Below are positions 58,961 through 64,000 of a DNA stretch of 64,000 bases, in pieces (within the stretch, counting starts at the first letter, position 1; each line of letters begins with the position of its first letter). A program made the translations under genes and the position numbers. Source of the DNA: Embleya sp051903075. Its GTDB lineage: Bacteria; Actinomycetota; Actinomycetes; Streptomycetales; Streptomycetaceae. Below the pieces are notes generated by a model. The model was not told the origin of the DNA. It saw nothing but the letters and a program-made list of their open reading frames with translations, and ran no database searches. The DNA lies in NCBI RefSeq assembly GCF_051903075.1, contig NZ_CP182423.1, positions 1,302,001-1,366,000 on the forward strand, written 5' to 3'.

Positions 58961-59131
58961 AGCGTCCGATCCGTCCCGAACTGGTCGGAGGCCGGTTTCG
59001 CGCGGCAGACGATCCGTCAGGTGGTCCGGGTCGGCGTCGGCGGCGACATCGTCCGGGTCCGTCTGTCCAACCTTCATGGCATCCGGCCGCTCACCGTCAC
59101 CGGCGCCACGATCGCGGCCGGTGCGGGCGGC
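58961..59131 (+). pseudogene. SGNH/GDSL-hydrolase N-terminal relic
   Basis: One frame reads VPNWSEAGFARQTIRQVVRVGVGGDIVRVRLSNLHGIRPLTVTGATIA in pieces that match the N-terminal beta domain of secreted actinobacterial SGNH hydrolases (usual pattern: GFADQTLRQVVR, SNRYGTxPL). No signal peptide, start codon or catalytic GDS block remains, and the frame breaks soon after. A further piece in other frames up to about 59290 may belong to it. This is a truncated remnant, not a functional gene. The rest of 58898-59561 holds nothing else that I can support. Confidence 0.6.
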
Positions 59132-59561
59132 GTATGCCCGCACCGCTCGTCGGGTGTGCGGGTGCGTGGCACGGGAGGATGCGCGGCAGAGTCGCTCATT
59201 GTCGGGCCTGGTCGATCGGCACCGGGAAGGCACGCCCGGCGCCACGCCCAAGGTCACTCGAAGGAGTGGCACCGCGTGTCGATCGGGTGAACACTCGGTA
59301 GCCGGCGTGTATCGATCGCGGGCTCCTCGTTGTCCGCTCCGACGCCGGATCCCGCTTCGGGAATCGGCGCACCCGCTCATCACGCGGTCGGCACCCGACG
59401 CCCGCCGCCTTCGGCCACCGCCCGAGTCAGGAGCCCGCCACGCAGCGAACCCGACACCCGTCGAACCCCGAACCCCCGTGCGCCGGGCCCGACCTGCCAC
59501 CGCCGCGCGCCGTCCGCCGCCACCGCCACTCCTCCTCCGGCCCGGACGACGGCGGGTGCCG

Positions 59562-60584
59562 ATGAGGGCCGGTCGACGGCGCCTCCCGTCGATCGCCAGG
59601 GCGGCCACGGCACCGGAGCCCGGCCTGATCGCGCTCGCCGTCGTCATCGGCATCGGCGGTCGCTCGGGATCCGGCCTCCCGGTCCTGCTCGCCGCCGGTC
59701 TGGCGTTCGCCGTCCTGCTGCGCACGGCGCGCCGACCCAACCGCTCGCGCGCGATCGCGTTCGGCACGCTCACCATCGGCGCGGGCGCCCTCCAGGCCGT
59801 CCCGCAACCGACCGGGCGGCCCCTCTCCCCGTGGCCCCTGCTCGCCTTCCTCGCGATCACCCTCGCCGTCGTACTCGCCGCCGCGGTCCGCCTGTTGACC
59901 GAGGTCGTGCGTGTCACGGGCGGCCGCGCACCGCGACTGCGCACCGCCCTGGACGCCTGGCTGCTGGTCGCGTCCGTCCTCACCCTGGGCCGGATGACCG
60001 CGCTGCACTGCGCCGCCGGCGACCCTCGGCACGGGACCGCGTCGACCGTCTGGGTTCCGGTGGGCTGGTTGTGCGTCGACGTGGTGTGGGTGTGCCTGGC
60101 CCCGCTGCTCTACGGCGCGCCGACCCGGGGACGGCGCGGCGGCGCGGCCCTGGTGACGCTGGTGGCCGTGGCGGTGATCGGCCTCGGCGGCATCGAGGTC
60201 CTCGTGTCCGACGCGGTCGACCGGGTGAGCCGCCTGTCGACCGCCACCAGGGTCGTGGGCATGGTGATGATCGTGTGCGGGCCCTGTACCCGCCCGGCCG
60301 GCATATCCGCGACCGCGAGCACGCCCCGGCGCCGGGCCGCGACCGCCGTGCTGGCCGCGAGCGTACCCGTGCTCGCCTGTACCGTCGTCGCCCTCGTACA
60401 CCTGCTCGCCGGACACCGCTGCGATCGGCTCACCGTCGTCCTGGCCGGCTCCGTCGCGGCCACCGTATGGGCGCGCCAGTGCCTGGCCCGCCTGCGTACC
60501 CTGCGCCTGGCCGAACAACTCGCCGACCACGTCGCCGCACACCGGCCGCGGATCCCGCACCAGGGCACCCGCCGGCCGGGCTGA
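59562..60584 (+). CDS. Polytopic membrane protein of unknown function
   Basis: Protein of about 340 residues with some eight to nine hydrophobic segments, for example GLIALAVVIGIGG, GLPVLLAAGLAFAVLL, WPLLAFLAITLAVVLAAAV, AWLLVASVLTLGRM, VGWLCVDVVWVCLAPLLYG, ALVTLVAVAVIGLGGIEVLV and VLAASVPVLACTVVALVHLLAG. There is no visible catalytic or GGDEF-type domain. Basic C-terminal tail (HRPRIPHQGTRRPG). No family recognised. The ATG 59562 is a guess, since the upstream frame is open but low-complexity and Arg/Pro-rich. It converges on a TetR gene and may resemble the membrane part of some actinobacterial sensors. Confidence 0.55.
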   Translation: MRAGRRRLPSIARAATAPEPGLIALAVVIGIGGRSGSGLPVLLAAGLAFAVLLRTARRPNRSRAIAFGTLTIGAGALQAVPQPTGRPLSPWPLLAFLAITLAVVLAAAVRLLTEVVRVTGGRAPRLRTALDAWLLVASVLTLGRMTALHCAAGDPRHGTASTVWVPVGWLCVDVVWVCLAPLLYGAPTRGRRGGAALVTLVAVAVIGLGGIEVLVSDAVDRVSRLSTATRVVGMVMIVCGPCTRPAGISATASTPRRRAATAVLAASVPVLACTVVALVHLLAGHRCDRLTVVLAGSVAATVWARQCLARLRTLRLAEQLADHVAAHRPRIPHQGTRRPG

Positions 60585-60614
60585 CGGCGACCCCGAACCC
60601 GAACCCGAAGTCGG

Positions 60615-61172
60615 CTATCTCAACAGCCACTTCCGGGTCAGCAGCAGCACCTCCGCGCGGCTGTACGGGCCTTGGTCGGCGGCGACGAAGTGCATGCCGA
60701 TTCGCAGCGAGAAGGCGAGCAGGCAGCGCACCTCGACGTCGCCCGGGTCGGCGCAGAACGTCGCGAACAACGAACGCAGGTAGTCCATCCGCCGGTTGTC
60801 CACCCTGCGCAGCCGCTCCGCGACCGCCTCGTCGCGCCGGGCCCAGCCCCGGACCGCCAGGTCGGCGGCGGTACCCAGGACCGGCCCCTCGCTCGTGGAC
60901 GCGAGCTCGAACAGTCGATCCAGTCGGGCCCTGGCGTCGCCCCCGCCGGCCTCGACCCGCTCGATCACGTCCTCGGTGACCGCGCGCTCCCACGTGTCGA
61001 GCATCTCGGCGAGCAGGACGCCCCGGTTGCCGAAGTACCCGTAGAACCCGCCCTTGCTGACGCCCAGTGCCTGCGCCAGCGGCTCGATCCGGACCGCCTC
61101 GGGACCGCCGGCGGCCAGCGCGCGCAGCCCCTCCTCGACCCATCTGCCGCGCGGTGTACGGGTCACGCCCAC
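60615..61172 (-). CDS. TetR-family repressor
   Basis: TetR/AcrR-type regulator of 185 residues. Helix-turn-helix: RIEPLAQALGVSKGGFYGYFGNRGVLLAEML, residues about 28-58, of the type with a Gly-rich turn. The ligand domain follows (VLGTAADLAVRGWARRDEAVAERL). GTG 61172 has AGAGGA upstream; GTG 61166 is also possible. Two similar palindromes lie 37-86 bases upstream, suggesting autorepression. It lies downstream of and in the same direction as an EamA transporter, which is also a possible target. Effector unknown. Confidence 0.92.
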   Translation of the reverse strand: MGVTRTPRGRWVEEGLRALAAGGPEAVRIEPLAQALGVSKGGFYGYFGNRGVLLAEMLDTWERAVTEDVIERVEAGGGDARARLDRLFELASTSEGPVLGTAADLAVRGWARRDEAVAERLRRVDNRRMDYLRSLFATFCADPGDVEVRCLLAFSLRIGMHFVAADQGPYSRAEVLLLTRKWLLR

Positions 61173-61208
61173 GATGTGGTTCCTCTCGTCCTCGCGTCAC
61201 GCCCCGCC

Positions 61209-61258
61209 GTACGGTGTCGTACTCGTGGGTGCCGACCTGCGTCCATACGGCATCGTAT
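61209..61258. promoter_or_regulatory. Pair of palindromic TetR operators
   Basis: GTACG-GTGT-CGTAC (61209-61222) and ATACG-GCAT-CGTAT (61245-61258) are two 5-4-5 palindromes of the same pattern nTACG-N4-CGTAn, 36 bases apart centre to centre. They lie upstream of the TetR gene. Similar sequences spaced by whole helical turns fit cooperative binding of the TetR protein. Confidence 0.65.
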
Positions 61259-61329
61259 GAACAGCGCCGGGCGTCGTGCGCCCTCGGGCCCCGGCGCGTC
61301 GAGGGCATCGGCGAGCGCGGCCGGGGTCG

Positions 61330-62334
61330 TCACCCCCGCCGGACGTCCTCCGACGAGCCGACGTCCGCGACGCGGGCGGGCGCTTCGACCGGCTTCTCGA
61401 CCGACTGCCCGGCCGACTGCTCGACAGGCTTGGCCGGGCGCGGGCGCGTGGCGACGATCAGGACCACCGACGCGACGATGATCGCGCCGCCGAGGTAGAC
61501 GTTCGGGCCCACCGACTCGCCCGCGATCGCCGCGCCCAGCAGCACCGCCACCACCGGGTTGACGTACGCGTAGGTCGCCACGGTGTCGTTGGGGAGCACA
61601 CTGTTGACGTACATGTACGCGCTGAACGCGACGATCGACCCGGCGAACACCAGCCAGGCCAGCCCCAGCCACGAGGCGGTCGAGATGCCGGCCACGTCCA
61701 GTTGCCCGAACTCGCCGCGCAGCGCGGCCAGGACGAACAACATCACCCCGGCCGTGATCATCTCCAACGAGGTCACCACCAGCGGATGCCGAGGCAGCGG
61801 CGCGGTGCGCGCGTACACCGAGCCGCCCGCCCACAACACGCACGCGATCAGGACCATCACCACGCCGCCGATGTGCACGTCGCCGCCCGGGCCGCCGACC
61901 AGGACGCCGATGCCGATCGTGCCCAGGAGCAGCGCGAGCAGGATCGCGCCCGACACCCGGGTCCGGGTGGCCAGCGCGTTGATCAGCACCATCCACACCG
62001 GCACCGTCGCCACGACCAGCGCGGCGAAGCCCGAGTCGAGGTGTTGCTCGCCCAGGCTCAACAGCCCGTTGCCGCCGACCAGGAGCAGCCCGCCGATGAT
62101 CGCCGCCGAGCGCAGATGCGGCCAGGTGGGTCGCTGCTCGCCGCGTGCGTGTCGCGGGCCGACCACCGCGAACATCAGCAGTCCCGCGACCAGGAACCTG
62201 GTCCCGGCCGAGAGCAGCGGCGGGATCGTCTCGACCGCGTAGCGGATGCCCAGATAGGTCGAGCCCCACACGATCCACACGGTCACGAGGGCGACCCACG
62301 GCAACAGCCGATCCCTCTTTTGAGGAGACAACAC
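61330..62334 (-). CDS. EamA-family (DMT) exporter, YedA-like
   Basis: Permease of 334 residues with ten hydrophobic helices in two EamA repeats: WVALVTVWIVWGSTYLGIRYAVETIPP at the start (a typical DMT motif), LVGGNGLLSLGEQHLDSGFAALVVATVPVW, and in the second repeat YVNSVLPNDTVATYAYVNPVVAVLLGA. It resembles YedA/RhaT-like exporters of amino acids or metabolites. The last 30 residues are a charged cytoplasmic tail. GTG 62334 was chosen because GAGGTG lies about eight bases upstream; GTG 62343 is an alternative. It is divergent from an Lrp/AsnC regulator, the likely controller. Confidence 0.9.
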   Translation of the reverse strand: MLSPQKRDRLLPWVALVTVWIVWGSTYLGIRYAVETIPPLLSAGTRFLVAGLLMFAVVGPRHARGEQRPTWPHLRSAAIIGGLLLVGGNGLLSLGEQHLDSGFAALVVATVPVWMVLINALATRTRVSGAILLALLLGTIGIGVLVGGPGGDVHIGGVVMVLIACVLWAGGSVYARTAPLPRHPLVVTSLEMITAGVMLFVLAALRGEFGQLDVAGISTASWLGLAWLVFAGSIVAFSAYMYVNSVLPNDTVATYAYVNPVVAVLLGAAIAGESVGPNVYLGGAIIVASVVLIVATRPRPAKPVEQSAGQSVEKPVEAPARVADVGSSEDVRRG

Positions 62335-62343
62335 GACCAGCAC

Positions 62344-62424
62344 ACCTCATTAAATTAGGGGATCCAGGCTGCTAACCTTTTTTAGGGTAGGTCAGACACG
62401 ATCTCCGGAACAAGGGGCTTTTCC
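62344..62424. promoter_or_regulatory. A/T-rich divergent promoter of EamA and Lrp genes
   Basis: This short region is unusually A/T-rich for the window, with TTAAATTAGGGG near 62350 and CTAACCTTTTTTAGGGTAG near 62372-62391. Both contain TTAGGG. A/T-rich repeated sites in a divergent Lrp/transporter pair fit binding of the Lrp-type regulator. Confidence 0.5.
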
Positions 62425-62931
62425 ATGACGCGGCAGCTCGACGAGATCGACCGGGCGCTCCTTCGCGCGCTGAGCGCGGACGGCCGGCGCACCGTGCGCG
62501 CCCTGGCCAGATCGGTGGATCTGTCCGAGCCCGCCGTGCGCGAGCGCATCCAACGACTGGAGCGCGACGGGGTGATCACCGGCTATCACGCGGAGTTGGC
62601 CCCGGCGCAGGTCGACGCCGGCACGGCCGCGTTCATCGCGCTGCGCTTCGACGCGGGGCGGGCGGCGCGCGATCAGGTCGAGGCGGCGATCCACCGCGAG
62701 CCCGCCGTCCTGGAGGCGCACGAGGTGGCGGGCGAGGACTGCTTCTGGATCAAGGTCCGGGTGGCATCCACCGCCGCGCTCGCCGACACCCTCGACCGGA
62801 TCCGTGCGATCCCGGTCATCCGCGGCACGGGCACCACCATCGTGCTGCGCACCGTCTTCGAACGCCCGCTGCTGTCCGCCGAATCCGCGGTCGAGGCGGC
62901 CGACGAGGCGGTGTCGGACACCCGCGCGTAG
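62425..62931 (+). CDS. Lrp/AsnC-family transcriptional regulator
   Basis: Regulator of 168 residues. The N-terminal helix-turn-helix is LDEIDRALLRALSADGRRTVRALARSVDLSEPAVRERIQRLE, and the C-terminal RAM (ACT-like) domain includes VITGYHAELAPAQV and HEVAGEDCFWIKVRV. It senses an amino acid or related metabolite. It is divergent from the EamA exporter, which is a classical arrangement for Lrp-controlled amino-acid export. AAGGGGC lies about eight bases upstream of the ATG. The effector is unknown. Confidence 0.95.
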   Translation: MTRQLDEIDRALLRALSADGRRTVRALARSVDLSEPAVRERIQRLERDGVITGYHAELAPAQVDAGTAAFIALRFDAGRAARDQVEAAIHREPAVLEAHEVAGEDCFWIKVRVASTAALADTLDRIRAIPVIRGTGTTIVLRTVFERPLLSAESAVEAADEAVSDTRA

Positions 62932-63092
62932 CGGTCACGCCGGCAAACCGCACCACCCCTCGCACACCGGCGTGCGGGGGGTCTTCGGCGTGTTCTTCGC
63001 GTGGAGCTTGGCGCAAAACATACCTGCGCGCCCTTTGCGGATAGTGATTGGCTGACTTCCGTCGGTTATCACGGTGGGGTGAGGAGTCACGC

Positions 63093-63797
63093 GTGATCAT
63101 TCAGCTGTACGGCGAGTGGACCCAGCGCTCGGACACGTCGGCGAACTATGCGCGGGCGGTGGCCGGTTGCCAGGAGGTCGCGGACCGGCAACGGAAATAT
63201 TTCACCGCCGACGGACAAAAACATGAGCGTTCGATGGTCAACAAGGGCCTCGCCCTCTACATCGACGTCCCGCACCACCTCCTCGGCTTCGACGACTCCG
63301 GCGCGCGGGGCATCGCCGAGATCAAGCCGAACAACTGGGACAGCGGCTTCCTGAGTTTCGCGGTCGGCGGCCGGCGCAGTTGGACCGACGGAGTGGTCAC
63401 CGCGCCCGAATCGGTGTTGTGGGCGGCGATCCACGCCTACTGGAGTGTCCGGGTGCCCGAATACGCCGACGCGTCCGCCCGGGAACGGCAGGCGTACCGA
63501 CGCGGACATCTGCCGTCCGGGGCGAAGGGGGTGCCCTCCATCGAGGACCTGTCCGGCCTGATCGACTACACCAGGTGCCGCCGCTCCGGACCGGTCGTCG
63601 TGGTGGCGGGTCGGCACGTGGAGTTCGAGGAACCGGCGGACCGCCAGGAGGAGTTACCCTTCCTGGTCGCCCTCACCGACCCGCTGCACGAGCCCCCGCT
63701 CACCGGCCCGTACAGCTACCGCGGCGACCACGACGACACGGCCCGCCTCGCCAGAATCCGCAAACTCGAACCCCAGTCCCGCACCGGCCGCCGCTGA
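63093..63797 (+). CDS. Uncharacterised cytoplasmic protein
   Basis: Protein of 234 residues of unknown family. It begins VIIQLYGEWTQRSDTSANYARAV and contains aromatic-rich segments such as NNWDSGFLSFAVGGRRSWTDG and ESVLWAAIHAYWSVRVPEY. The C-terminal region is acidic and ends basic. No signal peptide, membrane helix or catalytic motif is recognised. The GTG at 63093 follows GAGGAG at ideal spacing, so the start is secure. It converges on a partial gene at the window end. Confidence 0.7.
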   Translation: MIIQLYGEWTQRSDTSANYARAVAGCQEVADRQRKYFTADGQKHERSMVNKGLALYIDVPHHLLGFDDSGARGIAEIKPNNWDSGFLSFAVGGRRSWTDGVVTAPESVLWAAIHAYWSVRVPEYADASARERQAYRRGHLPSGAKGVPSIEDLSGLIDYTRCRRSGPVVVVAGRHVEFEEPADRQEELPFLVALTDPLHEPPLTGPYSYRGDHDDTARLARIRKLEPQSRTGRR

Positions 63798-63822
63798 CCG
63801 GCAGGGCCCGCGCGCCGGCGGA

Positions 63823-64000
63823 TCAGTCGACCAGGTGCGCGACCGTTGGTACCACCAGGCCGAAGAGGTCGGCGATGGTGGTCAGGCTTGCCGACTGGAG
63901 GGTTTCAGCGGGGGTGACGGCGCCGTCGGGGGTGGGAAGGGCTCGGGTGGCGGTGGCTTCGGCTACGACGGTGGGGCGGTAGCCGAGGTTGAAGGCGCCC
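63823..64000 (-). CDS. Isochorismatase-family cysteine hydrolase (3' part only)
   Basis: The last 58 residues of a gene running off the window edge. The frame GAFNLGYRPTVVAEATATRA, then TLQSASLTTIADLFGLVV and a stop at 63823-63825, matches the C terminus of isochorismatase-like cysteine hydrolases, where GxxNLGYRTTVVADATAT is common. The catalytic Cys, Asp and Lys would lie outside the window. Substrate and start cannot be given. Confidence 0.75.
   Translation of the reverse strand, partial: GAFNLGYRPTVVAEATATRALPTPDGAVTPAETLQSASLTTIADLFGLVVPTVAHLVD

Noticed and set aside
1..64000. tRNA genes, CRISPR arrays, insertion sequences or prophage
   Set aside because: No cloverleaf, spaced repeat array, transposase or integrase was recognised by reading; a dedicated search could still find a short element.

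Overview
The window is uniformly GC-rich, with codons ending almost always in G or C, frequent GTG starts and purine-rich GGAGG-type ribosome binding sites. It has the content of an actinomycete chromosome, most like Streptomyces and relatives: many LysR, TetR, GlxA and AraC regulators, a SpoIIE-type phosphatase, a cytochrome P450 and Tat and lipoprotein exports. No tRNA, rRNA, CRISPR array, prophage or insertion sequence was recognised. The genes look like accessory chromosome, with two housekeeping-type paralogues (a threonyl-tRNA synthetase and a gyrase B) outside their usual contexts.

Layout. 0.5-7 kb: a small membrane protein, an inositol-monophosphatase-like protein with an altered metal site, then a three-gene operon (unknown protein, MoxR ATPase, VWA protein with an HExxH motif) and a GIY-YIG-type protein that ends in a 25-bp tandem repeat. 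7-19 kb: a run of regulators and enzymes (two APH-fold kinases, HD hydrolase, GlxA regulator, PP2C phosphatase, ArsR/MFS pair, P450, divergent SDR/LysR pair) and a coiled-coil protein with a histone-H1-like linker. 19-29 kb: secreted and D-amino-acid-type hydrolases (two serine hydrolases, an M55 D-aminopeptidase, a carboxylesterase), thiol peroxidase, a lipoprotein and a frameshifted DapA-family gene next to a LysR regulator. 29-40 kb: regulator/target pairs (LysR/EamA, TetR/CocE hydrolase), an RHH-VOC-methyltransferase operon and a Tat-exported metallophosphoesterase.

40-48 kb: a 17-residue leader peptide with three consecutive Thr codons and a strong hairpin lie before a short threonyl-tRNA synthetase that lacks the editing region. 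This gene converges on a second-site gyrB. Beyond it are TPR, SPFH and MMPL genes.

49-56.5 kb is the most notable region. A 1355-residue synthetase has the architecture of the poly-amino-acid synthetase Pls of Streptomyces albulus: adenylation domain, carrier domain, then six membrane segments interleaved with three soluble repeats. It is followed by a diaminobutyrate:2-oxoglutarate aminotransferase and an aspartokinase, and the set is closed by a 15-bp-stem terminator. The gene set suggests flow from aspartate to aspartyl phosphate, then (with Asd encoded elsewhere) to aspartate semialdehyde, 2,4-diaminobutyrate and a poly(diaminobutyrate). By eye the aspartokinase has natural substitutions at positions where Corynebacterium glutamicum LysC loses feedback inhibition. 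About 850 bp of structured non-coding DNA precede the synthetase. 56.5-64 kb returns to mixed membrane proteins, regulators (AraC, TetR, Lrp), an EamA exporter, an SGNH-hydrolase relic and the 3' end of an isochorismatase-family gene.
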